DNA from: Treponema sp.
GTDB lineage: Bacteria; Spirochaetota; Spirochaetia; Treponematales; Treponemataceae
Length of the DNA: 64,000 bases
Direction of reading: 5' to 3'
Assembly (NCBI GenBank): GCA_017617145.1
Contig: JAFZWX010000215.1
Span: 17,292 to 81,291, forward strand
Under the pieces are notes generated by a model that saw only the letters and a program-made list of their open reading frames with translations, was not told the origin of the DNA and searched no databases. Shown one piece after another: positions 41,771 to 51,652 of this stretch (its first letter is position 1; each line of letters opens with the position of its first letter). The position numbers were made by a program, and so were the translations under genes.

Positions 41771-43129
41771 ATGGAAGTAAAGAAACAGTCTCCACAACCT
41801 ATTATTCTATGCTATCATTCTATCTCCAAAGGTGAAGCCGTAAAAGAATTATATTATAGTTTTACACCAACATCTGATTATCCGGCAGGAAAAAATCTTC
41901 AATCATACAGTTTTGATAAATCAATAGATGATTTTGGAACTTCATTTTCTTTTTCAGTAAAGGAAAATCCTAATTCAAAATCTCTTTTCATGGATCAGGT
42001 AAGGCTACTTGATGTAATTGTAATATCAGAAAGTGGTTCTCAACAGAAGATTGATTTTATAGGTGTTGTAACTACAGTTTCAGCCGGTGGAACAGCAAGT
42101 AACTTAAATAAAGTAGTAAACGTTTCGGGAAAGTCGATAGAATGGCTTTTCAAATTTTATAATATAAATGCAGATATTAAATGTGTAATATTTAATAATG
42201 CTGCTGCAAATAATACATTTAAGACAGATTTAGCAAAAAAACATGGTACAGAAGGAATTACGATTAAAGATATTGTTAAAGAATCATACAATATGTTTGA
42301 AAAAGAAACATCAAAAACAAAAGCATTAAGTAATTTCCTTATCGGTGAAATAATTTTCCTTTGGTATGGATATAACTGGGTTGAAGCATCAGATGAAAAG
42401 TTTTTTTATCCTATATCAAGCAATCTGTTTGATTCAGGAAAAATAAATGTAATAGATTATATTAAAAAATTGTTACCAGCTCCGATATATGAAATTTTTG
42501 GTGATATAGATAATATAGGAAAACCTGTAATCAGGGCAAGAAAAGCTCCGTTTGATAATCCTGTTAGCAATATTAAAATTGATCCAGATTTACTTTCTGA
42601 TTTTACCCTGACAAAGAGTTGTGATGAAGTATATACGGCATTTATGCCATACATAGAAGGTTCTTCCCAAAGTCCTGATTTTTACATGAATCTTGCAACT
42701 GCAGAAGGTGTAAAAGAAAGGGGTTATGATTGTGCTTTAAGAAGTGATAAAAAATCTGAAATATACGGCTATCAGCTTTTAACATGTTCTTTTATGGGAT
42801 ATACGGCAGATTCTGACAATTCCAAAGAAACAATTGATAAGAAAAAGTTACAACAACTTGCAGAACAGTTAAGAAAATGGTTTGAAAATCTTGATGAAAT
42901 GTATACTGGTGATTTTACGATTGTAAATATTACATCTGAAAAACATGCAAAAATAGGTGAATGGCTTGGTTTTGCAGACGGTTTATTCTATGTTGTTTCA
43001 GAAAAACACACTTGGAATTACGGTGATAATCCAATGATTAATTATCAGGTAATTAGGGGTGGAGATTATGTTGGTGGAAATTTCAAAGAGATTAAGAATA
43101 TATCATCTGTTTATAAGGAGTTTGAATAA
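41771..43129 (+). CDS. Baseplate hub protein (XkdQ/gpD-like)
   Basis: A 452-residue protein consistent with the gp27/XkdQ-type hub: a FTPTSDYPAGKNLQSYSFDKSIDDF beginning, an IDFIGVVTTVSAGG barrel strand, a central SGKSIEWLFKFYNI, and a final EWLGFADGLFYVVSEKHTWNYG, the usual hub C-terminal strand pair. It would form the trimeric platform for the spike. It overlaps the next start by one base. Confidence 0.7.
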   Translation: MEVKKQSPQPIILCYHSISKGEAVKELYYSFTPTSDYPAGKNLQSYSFDKSIDDFGTSFSFSVKENPNSKSLFMDQVRLLDVIVISESGSQQKIDFIGVVTTVSAGGTASNLNKVVNVSGKSIEWLFKFYNINADIKCVIFNNAAANNTFKTDLAKKHGTEGITIKDIVKESYNMFEKETSKTKALSNFLIGEIIFLWYGYNWVEASDEKFFYPISSNLFDSGKINVIDYIKKLLPAPIYEIFGDIDNIGKPVIRARKAPFDNPVSNIKIDPDLLSDFTLTKSCDEVYTAFMPYIEGSSQSPDFYMNLATAEGVKERGYDCALRSDKKSEIYGYQLLTCSFMGYTADSDNSKETIDKKKLQQLAEQLRKWFENLDEMYTGDFTIVNITSEKHAKIGEWLGFADGLFYVVSEKHTWNYGDNPMINYQVIRGGDYVGGNFKEIKNISSVYKEFE

Positions 43130-43956
43130 TGAATATTATAAAAAATATCCATAAGAAAAATGCCATAGCTCCTGAAATAAACGATGTAAACTATCTCAAA
43201 GGCCGTATAGGATTCTGGGGAATCGTAACAGAAGTAAATTCAAGAAATAATTCTGTTACGGTTGTTTCTGATACCGGTTATGAATTAAAAAATATTCCTG
43301 TTGTTTCAGGTGAATGGGTAACTGTTGATAACAATAAAAACTATATTCCTTCTCAAAGAAATCTTCCACCGGTTAATTCAAGGGTTTTTGTTTTAACACC
43401 GACATATACGGCTGTTGGAGCTTTTGTTTTATGTTCAGGATTTTCTAGGGGTGATGAAAATATCAGAACATTATGGGCAAAAAGTGAAAGTGAGATGCAG
43501 GATAAAAACAATTGCCGTGAAACTAAAACTCAGGGTGGCTGGGATGTTACAGAAGAATATGCAAATGGCAATTTTAAGGCTGAATCAATTTCAACAAGCG
43601 ATGGTAACATAACTATTACATTGAATACAACAAAAGATGATAACAAAAGTCAGGTACAGGAAGCATCTATAAAGGCTTGGAATAATTCTGTAGTTATAAA
43701 TAAAGATGGAATCAGTATTACTGATAAAACAGGGAATAAAGTCTTGATGACTTCATCTAATATTCAGGTTCTTGCTAAAGATAATAATAAACTCAAAATC
43801 GGTAATTCTGTTGATACATTATATGGTTTACTTAATGATTTAATAGGAAAATTAAACGGTGGTACTGTTGTAACAAGTGGTACTTCTACAAATCAATCTG
43901 TTACAGCAGGGCAATTTGCAACTATTGTAACAAAATTAGGACAAATATTGGAGTAA
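43129..43956 (+). CDS. Baseplate spike/gpV-like protein
   Basis: A 275-residue protein. The N-terminal OB-like part (LKGRIGFWGIVTEVNSRNNSVTVVSDTGYE) is typical of the spike base, and the later repetitive SDGNITITLNTT...SVVINKDGISITDKTGNKV is a beta-helix stem. The C-terminus is Gly/Thr rich. It should form the membrane-piercing central spike on the hub encoded just upstream. Confidence 0.7.
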   Translation: MNIIKNIHKKNAIAPEINDVNYLKGRIGFWGIVTEVNSRNNSVTVVSDTGYELKNIPVVSGEWVTVDNNKNYIPSQRNLPPVNSRVFVLTPTYTAVGAFVLCSGFSRGDENIRTLWAKSESEMQDKNNCRETKTQGGWDVTEEYANGNFKAESISTSDGNITITLNTTKDDNKSQVQEASIKAWNNSVVINKDGISITDKTGNKVLMTSSNIQVLAKDNNKLKIGNSVDTLYGLLNDLIGKLNGGTVVTSGTSTNQSVTAGQFATIVTKLGQILE

Positions 43957-43959
43957 AGG

Positions 43960-45675
43960 ATGCCAAAGTTATTAAATGCAGACTATTGGAAAAAAGCTTA
44001 TCTCTTAGAGTTCCGTAAGAATGATGAACTTACAGATGCCTTTACATTTTCAGTTCCTCCGGAAAGTGAAGATTTTGTATTTCCACAAAGAAAAAGTGAA
44101 ACAAAAACCTTTGGTGGTGGTGTAATAGCAGAATACGGCAATGATTTTGTACAAATATCTTTATCAGGTTCAACAATAAATCAGGAACTTAAAATGATAT
44201 ACAAAAGCCGGTTGGGAACAGATAATCTAACTGGTGAACAGGAAATATTCTATTTAAGAGATCTGCTCAGGGACTACGGAAAGCAGAACAATTTACAGGG
44301 CAAACAGGTATATTTATTCTCTCTTAACGGTGGTGGCCGTAATATAAAGAACAATCCTAAATGGTGGCAAATTTCTGTTGGGGATTTAACAATCAGCAGA
44401 AACAAAGACAAACCATTCTGTTATAACTATAAATTTACGGCTACAGGTTATCCGGAAGTAACACCTAAAAAGAAACGTAAAGATGTTTTCGGTTCTGTAG
44501 TAAAGAGCTGGTATTCCAAAATGCAGACTTTATGCGGCAAGATGGAAGAAGGACTTGATTTGCTTGAAACTTATGGTGCCGGATATATTTCAGACTTGAA
44601 TGAACTTATAACAACAGCAAGAACCGGTGTTTCTGTTTTAATCAACTCAGCAGACAGATATATTGATGTTGTAAATGGAATTATAACTGATACTTTCGGA
44701 CTTGTTTCAAATACAGCCGGAATTGTTTCAGATGCTACAGTCGATACCTTGGCTTTAGGTGATAAAGTTGTTTATTCGGCATTAAGGTTTTACCCGACAA
44801 TAGCATCAGAAACCTGGAATAATTGTCTTAATGTTCAGGCATCGTTTAAGGCTATTGCAGATTGGTGTGCAAGTATTCCTGAGGATTATTTCAGTACGGA
44901 AAGTGCCGGACAAAATATTAAAACCCAATTCTCAGAAGATACAAGTGATTTAGATATATCAGACACTTATTCTACTATTGCTCATGAAAGCATCAAAGCA
45001 GCAAATGAAGCTGTTGCAATATCATCTAAAACAGTAAATACCATGGGTTTTGCCGTAATGCCAGGCACAAACTGGGAAGATGATAAAATTGTCATTACCT
45101 ACGGATATAAGAACGTTATTATTACAGATGCAGAAACTAATTGGGATCAACTTGCCATGGATTATTATGGAGACCCATCATTAGGAACTTTAATAGCAAC
45201 TTATAACAACTTATCATCTGATACACCTTTGGAAAGTGGAATTTCGATTCTTATTCCAAAACTTGAATTCTCAGAAAGCAATGCATCAGAAAATGAAGTT
45301 TATAACAGCCATGATGAAAAAGATAACTATGGTAAAGATGTTCTGATTAATGAAAAAGATTTTGGAATAGTAAATGGTGATTTAGACCTTTCTAAAGGTA
45401 TTAAAAATCTTGAACAGGCATTATTAAACCGTTATTCAACATTGATTGGTGCTAGAATAAGGCTTGAAGCTTACGGAATTCAGGCATCAATTGGTGATGC
45501 ATTAAATGCTACATCATCTTTAATTCAAGCAAGTGTTCATCAGACAACAATTGAGGATCCTCGTGTAGATAATGTAGAAGATATTAATTTTGTTGGTGTA
45601 GGGGATGAATTAACCGTAACCGTAATATATGTAGACATTAACGGTGCAAGAAAAATATTCGGAGGTACAATTTAA
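43960..45675 (+). CDS. Baseplate/tail protein with LysM-like C-terminal part
   Basis: A 571-residue protein. The N-terminal domain (AYLLEFRKNDELTDAFTFSVPPESEDFVFPQRK) resembles tail proteins that join tube and hub. Residues ~385-425 (TNWDQLAMDYYGDPSLGTLIATYNN...ISILIP) have the LysM-like pattern of XkdP-type proteins. Helical segments fill the centre. It is probably the tube-baseplate junction protein. It overlaps the gpJ-like gene by one base. Confidence 0.6.
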   Translation: MPKLLNADYWKKAYLLEFRKNDELTDAFTFSVPPESEDFVFPQRKSETKTFGGGVIAEYGNDFVQISLSGSTINQELKMIYKSRLGTDNLTGEQEIFYLRDLLRDYGKQNNLQGKQVYLFSLNGGGRNIKNNPKWWQISVGDLTISRNKDKPFCYNYKFTATGYPEVTPKKKRKDVFGSVVKSWYSKMQTLCGKMEEGLDLLETYGAGYISDLNELITTARTGVSVLINSADRYIDVVNGIITDTFGLVSNTAGIVSDATVDTLALGDKVVYSALRFYPTIASETWNNCLNVQASFKAIADWCASIPEDYFSTESAGQNIKTQFSEDTSDLDISDTYSTIAHESIKAANEAVAISSKTVNTMGFAVMPGTNWEDDKIVITYGYKNVIITDAETNWDQLAMDYYGDPSLGTLIATYNNLSSDTPLESGISILIPKLEFSESNASENEVYNSHDEKDNYGKDVLINEKDFGIVNGDLDLSKGIKNLEQALLNRYSTLIGARIRLEAYGIQASIGDALNATSSLIQASVHQTTIEDPRVDNVEDINFVGVGDELTVTVIYVDINGARKIFGGTI

Positions 45676-46778
45676 TGGACACTAAAAGTTATGAAGAATT
45701 GCTTACAGAAATGAAACAGAGTGCAATCAGTAGTGGTTCTGGTCTTACAGATTTTAATGAAGGCTCAATCATTATGACTATTTTTGAAGCAATTGCACGT
45801 CCTTTGGAACAGTCATATATAGATACCAGAAACGGATATACTAACAATTTAAGGGCAATTCCTTATTCTGTTTTTGATTTTCAACAGAAACAAGGCCAGA
45901 AAGCAAGTGTAAACGTTGTATTTTCAAGAAGTTCTGCTTTAGATACTGTATCAACAATACCATCAGGAACAAGGGTAAGTAACGGCAGTCTTGTCTTTAT
46001 AACAACTCAGGCTGCAACAATTGCTATTGGTGATACAGATTCTAATTCTGTAGGTGCTACGGCAGAAGAAGTTGGTTTAAAGTATAACGTTCCGGCAGAT
46101 ACAATTAAAACGATTGAAAGCAATCTTTCTGCTGAAATTACAGAAGTAAATAATCCATATAAGGCAACCGGTGGAACTGATGCAGAAACTCAAACTCAAA
46201 TGCTCAGACGTTTCAAGTATATGATAAACGGCTTACAAGGTTCCAACAGATACGGTATCATGGCCGGTGTTTTAGGAATTGAAGGAGTACGTTCTGTTGG
46301 AATTGAAGAACACTTTCCACCAAAATCTGATATTTATAATGCAACTGTTTATGTTGATGATGGTACAGGACGGTTGACAGATGACCTGAAAAATAAGTGT
46401 AGTGATATTATCAATGGTAACGATACGGAATCAAACCCAGGATTAAGGGCTGCCGGAATAAACATTGATATTCAGGCTGCATCTATCATTGAGGTTCAGA
46501 TAAAAGGAACTGTTTATATATATCGTGCAGAACAAGCCAGAGTTGAAAACGATGTTCAGACAAAATTGCAGGAATACATCAACGGACTTGGAATTCATGA
46601 AAACGTTGTACTTTCTTCTATTATTGTTCTGCTCAGACAGTTATCAGGAATTGTTGACGTTTCAGGAATTCAACTTAAAGCAAATGAAGAAACCGGATGG
46701 GTAAGCGACAACATTGAAATCGGTATTAATCAGATTGCAAGGTTCAGTTCAGAATCTATAACTGTTATACCAAGATAG
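45675..46778 (+). CDS. Baseplate assembly protein J-like
   Basis: A 367-residue protein with the baseplate J layout: N-terminal TDFNEGSIIMTIFEAIARPLEQSY, the beta section VSNGSLVFITTQAATIAIGD...VGATAEEVGLKYNVPADTI, GGTDAETQTQMLRRF and a C-terminal VNDVQTKLQEYINGL-like helix. This wedge protein links hub and fibres. Family assignment is strong. Confidence 0.85.
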   Translation: MDTKSYEELLTEMKQSAISSGSGLTDFNEGSIIMTIFEAIARPLEQSYIDTRNGYTNNLRAIPYSVFDFQQKQGQKASVNVVFSRSSALDTVSTIPSGTRVSNGSLVFITTQAATIAIGDTDSNSVGATAEEVGLKYNVPADTIKTIESNLSAEITEVNNPYKATGGTDAETQTQMLRRFKYMINGLQGSNRYGIMAGVLGIEGVRSVGIEEHFPPKSDIYNATVYVDDGTGRLTDDLKNKCSDIINGNDTESNPGLRAAGINIDIQAASIIEVQIKGTVYIYRAEQARVENDVQTKLQEYINGLGIHENVVLSSIIVLLRQLSGIVDVSGIQLKANEETGWVSDNIEIGINQIARFSSESITVIPR

Positions 46779-46789
46779 GAGATAAAGAA

Positions 46790-47944
46790 ATGGATTTGAA
46801 AAACCAGTTAAGAAGTGTTTTTCCAAAAACAATTGATAAAAATAAACCTGTTTTCTCGTCTCTTATAGCTAATGATAACGGTAATGCTGTTATACAAAAG
46901 CAGCTTACTTATCTTTTCGCATATATGAAAGAGTGGATCTCAACACCTGATGTTTATTTGCAGACAGGTGTAATGCTCATGAAAACCATTACATTCTTTT
47001 CATTCTTAGAAAGATTTGCAGATGAATCAGAAAAGTCTTTGAAAAACAGATTTGCTGCAATTTTTGTTCGTAATCATGACCAGAAATGGGGTACCCCTTT
47101 TGATGTAAAGAACGTATTCAGACAGTATTTTCCAAGTGCAGAGATTTTTCTGGTAGAAAATACCAACAAAATTGATGATCCTGTTCCAAGCCTTGCAAAC
47201 CTTTTGCTTGATGGTGATATTGGAGAAGATACACCGACAGACTGGACTTTGGTTAATTGTACGGCAAGTGCTGATGCAAGATTTTCAAAATCTTACGGAA
47301 TTAAATTTAATCAAGCAGGAGGAACACTTTCTCAGACCGTTGAATTGACGGCAAGAGAAGATGAAGAACACAATCCGTTGCCAACATCTTTCTTTCTGCA
47401 TTTCTTTTTGAAAGGTACGATTAATGTTCAGATTAAGAACAGTTCAGATGAATATTGGGATTTTGAAGATAAAGAATGGAAAGGTTCTGAAACTGATAAC
47501 ATTTTTACAACGGCTGTAAAAGATGGAAATGGTAATATTTTATCTTATGAATGGGATAACAGAAACCTGTTCTTTACGATAGATTCAGCAACAGAAGATG
47601 TAACGATATATTTCAAATACGTTGATGTTGAAACTTATGCTGATTATTTCAGATTATTCCAGAAACAGCTTTACAGCAGTTTTACTGTTATTGCTCATTT
47701 TGACGGTAATACAGCTTCTAAAGCTTTCGGGCTTGCTGCCGGTGATGATGACCCAAATATTGCTACGGCAGAAGCAACACCACCACAGCCACGTTATAGC
47801 AACTACGGATATTATGATAAATCATTTTTATCCGGAGTTCCTATAGGTTTTGCAAAGGATATATATGAAGATTTGCTTGAATACCTGAGAGCTCAGGGAG
47901 TAAGGGCTTATCTTGATATTATAGTTAAAGATTTTGAAGAATAG
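46790..47944 (+). CDS. Baseplate wedge/tail protein with carbohydrate-binding-like domain
   Basis: A 384-residue protein. The N-terminal ~130 residues are helical and occupy the gpI position after gpJ (ERFADESEKSLKNRFAAIF, DVKNVFRQYFP). Residues ~145-290 form a beta sandwich (NLLLDGDIGEDTPTDWTLVNCT...SYGIKFNQAGGTLSQTV) like carbohydrate-binding modules. The C-terminal YAEDLLEYLRAQGVRAYLDII-type strand ends it. It likely attaches the fibre encoded next and may touch host glycan. Confidence 0.6.
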   Translation: MDLKNQLRSVFPKTIDKNKPVFSSLIANDNGNAVIQKQLTYLFAYMKEWISTPDVYLQTGVMLMKTITFFSFLERFADESEKSLKNRFAAIFVRNHDQKWGTPFDVKNVFRQYFPSAEIFLVENTNKIDDPVPSLANLLLDGDIGEDTPTDWTLVNCTASADARFSKSYGIKFNQAGGTLSQTVELTAREDEEHNPLPTSFFLHFFLKGTINVQIKNSSDEYWDFEDKEWKGSETDNIFTTAVKDGNGNILSYEWDNRNLFFTIDSATEDVTIYFKYVDVETYADYFRLFQKQLYSSFTVIAHFDGNTASKAFGLAAGDDDPNIATAEATPPQPRYSNYGYYDKSFLSGVPIGFAKDIYEDLLEYLRAQGVRAYLDIIVKDFEE

Positions 47945-47995
47945 GAGTAAATATATCCCCACATAAAAAACTTCCCCACAAAAAGGAGTAAATTT

Positions 47996-50581
47996 ATGTC
48001 ATTACAGGATTCAACATTTAATACTGCTCATGTTCAGGATAATGAGATTGTAAAGGCAAATGATTTTGAATTTGCCTTTGAAAGCCTTATAACAAACGTT
48101 TCAAAATCAACTCAAATGTTTCTGGAATCCAATCAGGATTTTGTAATTAATGGTAAAGTTTTGCCTTATCAGGGAATGAATGTTGAAATTTCACCTATTT
48201 TTGGTGTTTGTAAGTCAACAGGTGTTCCTTTTGGAAGAACAGAAACGGCAACAATGGAATATGGTTTTGAAGAATCAACTTCCGGCCGTGTTGATATTAT
48301 TGAAGTTCAGGGTGATTGGGAAACTTACGATAATCAGCAGAGAGCTTTTAATGATCCTGATACAGATACTCAAACTTATCAGTATGTAGATACAAAGAAG
48401 TTGATGAAACCTGTTTACAGAATCAAAAAGGGTGTGGAAGGTGGTTCTACAGCTCCAGAAGTTGATGACGGCTGGGTAAAACTTGCAGAAGTTGTCATCA
48501 GACCAAACAATTCTACTATCCTGGCAACAGATATAAAGAATATCACTTCTGATGTTGCCAGTGAAGATAATGAAGATTGGACTACAGAGCCGGATATAAC
48601 ATATAATATAGGTTATATTTCAGACGTAAATGCAAGATTCCGTGAACAGCACAATGCAGATGGAACTCACAAAGATGATGTAATCAACAGTGATTCTCTT
48701 GATATTGGAACAGGTGCAAAACAGATTAATGGTAATATTCTGCCGGTTGGTGGAAGTGTTTCTATTCCAAATGAAACAATTGCTGCAACAGATTCTATTC
48801 TTTCTGTAATTGTAAAGGCAGCAGCAATGCTTACTTCCCTCTACAATGCTTATTTGAAGTTTTCTTCATCAGGTATTTACGGATTTAACGGTGATTTGCA
48901 AATATCTTCTTTACTTGATGCAAATGAAGATCTGGTAAAACCAATATCCATTTCTGCAGCCGGTGATGGAACGGCAGTGATAAAAGTAGACGGAAATGCC
49001 GTTCTTTCTATTGATGCGAACGGAAAACTTTCAACTAACGGCTATACGGCTAGTTCTAACGACCATATTGTTACAAAAGTTGTAACAGACGGTCTTAAAT
49101 CTTTGATTGATGCTCTTGATACTCGTGTTACAAATATTGAAAATCTCAGTGATCCGTCAGGTTTTGCAAACGGTGTTCTTTCAAGTGGAACTACAGGCCG
49201 ATATAATCCTGATAATACTCAGATTTATGCAGCAACAACGGCAAATGTTACATTGTCAGGAAGTCAGACAATTGACGGTACAACACCAACAAACGGTTCT
49301 TATATTCTTGTAAAGAATCAGACAAACCCAAAAGAAAACGGAATTTATCAATATGCAAGCAGTTCTGCATGGACAAGAGTTACGGCTTTTGCAACTCCAG
49401 CTTCAATGAAAGGAAAACTGTTCAGTATTTCTGCCGGAACGAATAATGGTAATAAAATGTTCTATATGACTAACTGGAACTTTACTGACGGTACAGCTTT
49501 TGGTTCTGACGATATTGAAATTCTTGAATATTTCGGTGCCATGAAAGCCGTTGCTAATAAAGTCATAATGAGAGATGCAAACGGAAGGGCAAAGGTTGCA
49601 GCTCCATCTGAAAGTGATGATATTGCCAGAAAGGCAGAAATTGATGCTTTATACAGTACAACAGTCAAAGGAACAGATTTAGGAACAGCTGCTGTTGGAA
49701 GTTGTACAACTTTTGCCCGAAGCGATCACGTACACCCATGGGCATGTTGTACATGTATGGATTGGTTTTGTGGAGCAGCAGATAGGCCTGTAGTATTGAC
49801 CACGGCGAACAATACCTTATGTTGTTGGCAGTTAGCAACTTTGGGACCGGCTGTCTATTGTAAGTTTACATTCAATCCAAACACAGGAGTGGTCAAAGCA
49901 CCTACTTTTTGTGGTGCTTTTTGCGGCAACGCATCAACTGCAACAAAAGCTTGTTGTGCTTCTTGTAATGGCTCTGGCACAGCATTTGGAGCAGCAGCTG
50001 TTTGTGGAACTGTTGCAGGTGGCTCTGTAACTTATGTAGATTATTCAGGAACTAATGGCTGTAGATTAATGACATCTAATTTCTTAGCATATTGGAATGG
50101 TGCTTATTCTTCTGCAGGAGCTAGCAACCTCCGTTATTATTGTGGCGGAGCCTTCGGTACAGCGGCAGCCTGTGCAGCAACAGCATTTAGGTCTTGTACA
50201 TGGTGGCCAAATAACCTAACACAAGGATGTGTTAATTGTGCCCAAAATGCTTGTTGGGCATGTACTACTAAAGGTGGTGCTTATTTTGCTTGTTATATGC
50301 AGACGTGGGAATTTTGTATTGGAAAAACTTGTTGTTATAATTCCAACTTAAAGGTATGTTTTTGCTACACTACAGAATCTTGTGGTACAATGAAAGTGTA
50401 TAATTGTTCATATTTCCCAATGTTAGCAGCAGGCAGGCATGTTGTAAACAATACATGGCTATGTCAGGGAGGAATGATAGGTCCAGGCTGTGGCTTAACA
50501 CTAGGTACGTATTGGAACTGTTGTTCCGGTACGACAGGTTGCGAAATAGTAACTATAGTGCGATTCGTGGAAAATGCTTAA
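47996..50581 (+). CDS. Tail fibre with extremely cysteine-rich C-terminus
   Basis: An 861-residue fibre. The N-terminal ~240 residues fit a baseplate-attachment domain with an REQHNADGTHKDD motif. The middle has fibre shaft repeats and a GTAAVGSCTTFARSDHVHP motif common before fibre tips. From residue 584 to the end (278 residues) there are 34 cysteines, 31 coded TGT and 3 TGC, against 2 cysteines in the first 583 residues. Apart from the cysteines the tip reads like ordinary fibre sequence (GNASTATKA, ASNLRYY, GAFGTAA). It is the receptor-binding candidate. Confidence 0.8.
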   Translation: MSLQDSTFNTAHVQDNEIVKANDFEFAFESLITNVSKSTQMFLESNQDFVINGKVLPYQGMNVEISPIFGVCKSTGVPFGRTETATMEYGFEESTSGRVDIIEVQGDWETYDNQQRAFNDPDTDTQTYQYVDTKKLMKPVYRIKKGVEGGSTAPEVDDGWVKLAEVVIRPNNSTILATDIKNITSDVASEDNEDWTTEPDITYNIGYISDVNARFREQHNADGTHKDDVINSDSLDIGTGAKQINGNILPVGGSVSIPNETIAATDSILSVIVKAAAMLTSLYNAYLKFSSSGIYGFNGDLQISSLLDANEDLVKPISISAAGDGTAVIKVDGNAVLSIDANGKLSTNGYTASSNDHIVTKVVTDGLKSLIDALDTRVTNIENLSDPSGFANGVLSSGTTGRYNPDNTQIYAATTANVTLSGSQTIDGTTPTNGSYILVKNQTNPKENGIYQYASSSAWTRVTAFATPASMKGKLFSISAGTNNGNKMFYMTNWNFTDGTAFGSDDIEILEYFGAMKAVANKVIMRDANGRAKVAAPSESDDIARKAEIDALYSTTVKGTDLGTAAVGSCTTFARSDHVHPWACCTCMDWFCGAADRPVVLTTANNTLCCWQLATLGPAVYCKFTFNPNTGVVKAPTFCGAFCGNASTATKACCASCNGSGTAFGAAAVCGTVAGGSVTYVDYSGTNGCRLMTSNFLAYWNGAYSSAGASNLRYYCGGAFGTAAACAATAFRSCTWWPNNLTQGCVNCAQNACWACTTKGGAYFACYMQTWEFCIGKTCCYNSNLKVCFCYTTESCGTMKVYNCSYFPMLAAGRHVVNNTWLCQGGMIGPGCGLTLGTYWNCCSGTTGCEIVTIVRFVENA

Positions 50582-50601
50582 AAGTCAAGGAGCGAACAAA
50601 G

Positions 50602-50649
50602 ATGAACATAACAAGAGCAGCTGCGATAGCAGATAAAGTAAATGATTAA
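50602..50649 (+). CDS. Possible 15-aa leader peptide
   Basis: A 15-codon ORF (MNITRAAAIADKVND) with AAGGAGC upstream, 20 bases after the fibre stop and ending just before the next promoter. Too short to judge; it may be a real micropeptide or the remnant of a fibre-assembly gene. Confidence 0.25.
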   Translation: MNITRAAAIADKVND

Positions 50650-50653
50650 AACA

Positions 50654-50682
50654 TTGACAACAGTACATATATAGAATAAAAT
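50654..50682 (+). promoter_or_regulatory. Sheath operon promoter
   Basis: TTGACA (50654-50659), 17-bp spacer, TAAAAT (50677-50682). Nearly identical to the 41634 promoter in the flanks AAAACA and ATAGAATAAAAT. Confidence 0.7.
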
Positions 50683-50742
50683 AAACTAAGACATTATTTA
50701 TATAATTATTGTCTGGTACATATTAATCAGTATGTCTTGAAA

Positions 50743-50797
50743 AAGGCAGCTTGAAATTTAATCTTTTTAAGAGATTGAATTTTGAGCTGCCTTTTTT
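50743..50797 (+). terminator. Long leader terminator before tail genes
   Basis: A stem of about 22 bp: AAGGCAGCTT... at 50743 pairs with ...GAGCTGCCTT at 50792, including a few GU pairs, ending in six T. It is preceded by GTATGTCTTGAAAAAGG, the conserved leader, and followed by TGGAG and ATG 50816. Confidence 0.85.
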
Positions 50798-50815
50798 ATT
50801 TCTGGAGTTTTAAGG

Positions 50816-51652
50816 ATGATTTATTACCTTAATTTAGGATTTATATTAGAACAGGCTCTTATAGATGTAACTAAAACTTACATCGACAGATTGCATCTTG
50901 ATTCTGTATATAACAATTTCCATATTCAGGTAGTAAATGAACATCCTTTTGCCCACATGATGATTGAGGATAACACAAGAGCCGGAGATACATTTCCATC
51001 AGTAGTAATAACTTCACATTCAGACAGTGAAGTTCCGGATCTTGCAAACCTTATGGAAGTATGTCATGGGGTAAAGTTTACAAGTCAGGATTTTGATGAA
51101 CTGTTTGAAAGTGCAACTAGGCCAAAGACAATAATAAACGAACAGACAGGTGAAACAGAAGTTGTTCGTAAACGTGATAAAAGCATAGTAAGAGAAAATG
51201 TTCCTGGTTATGTTCTTATTTATGATGAAGAAAGGATAAATAAGCTTAAAGAAATAGCAGATTCAAGAACTGTTGGGGAAGAACCTGGCGGAATATATGG
51301 TGTTAAGATTGATTCAAGGCGCAGGGATAACATTTCTGTTGAAATATGGTGTGAAAACGACCAGTTGAAAGATGAATTGTATGAACATCTTAATCTTTTC
51401 TTTACCTGTTCATTGGACAGGATATTACATGAAAAGTTTAAGATGTTTGATTGTGCGATTTTCGGAAATAAAGTCAGTGGGGAAAGGTCAAGTAATTACA
51501 ACTTTGATTTTGATGTTTTGCTTTCCGGTTCTCACATAACTTTTTCCGTAGATTATAACGTATCACAGATAATTCTTGATACGGAAATAGAAAACATAAC
51601 TACAGAAATTTTCTGGGAGGTAATTAATCATGTCAAAACAGAAAGAACCTGA
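50816..51652 (+). CDS. Probable tail terminator/neck protein
   Basis: A 278-residue protein placed directly before the sheath gene. It is alpha/beta with a helical opening (LNLGFILEQALIDVTKTYIDRL) and a DNISVEIWCENDQLKDELYEHLNLFF strand-helix segment, the pattern of tail-terminator proteins. Assignment rests on position and fold impression. It overlaps the next gene by 23 bases. Confidence 0.5.
   Translation: MIYYLNLGFILEQALIDVTKTYIDRLHLDSVYNNFHIQVVNEHPFAHMMIEDNTRAGDTFPSVVITSHSDSEVPDLANLMEVCHGVKFTSQDFDELFESATRPKTIINEQTGETEVVRKRDKSIVRENVPGYVLIYDEERINKLKEIADSRTVGEEPGGIYGVKIDSRRRDNISVEIWCENDQLKDELYEHLNLFFTCSLDRILHEKFKMFDCAIFGNKVSGERSSNYNFDFDVLLSGSHITFSVDYNVSQIILDTEIENITTEIFWEVINHVKTERT

Noticed and set aside
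49745..50581. Diversity-generating retroelement variable region in the fibre tip
   Set aside because: No reverse transcriptase and no template repeat was seen in the window; the Cys-rich zone (~830 bases) is far longer than usual variable regions.
49745..50581. Alternative genetic code explaining the odd composition
   Set aside because: The codon involved is TGT, not TGA, and TGA is used as a stop elsewhere (for example 54896-54898).
50404..50649. 81-codon gene overlapping the fibre end
   Set aside because: Most of it is a shadow of the fibre in another frame; only the last 15 codons have their own ribosome site.
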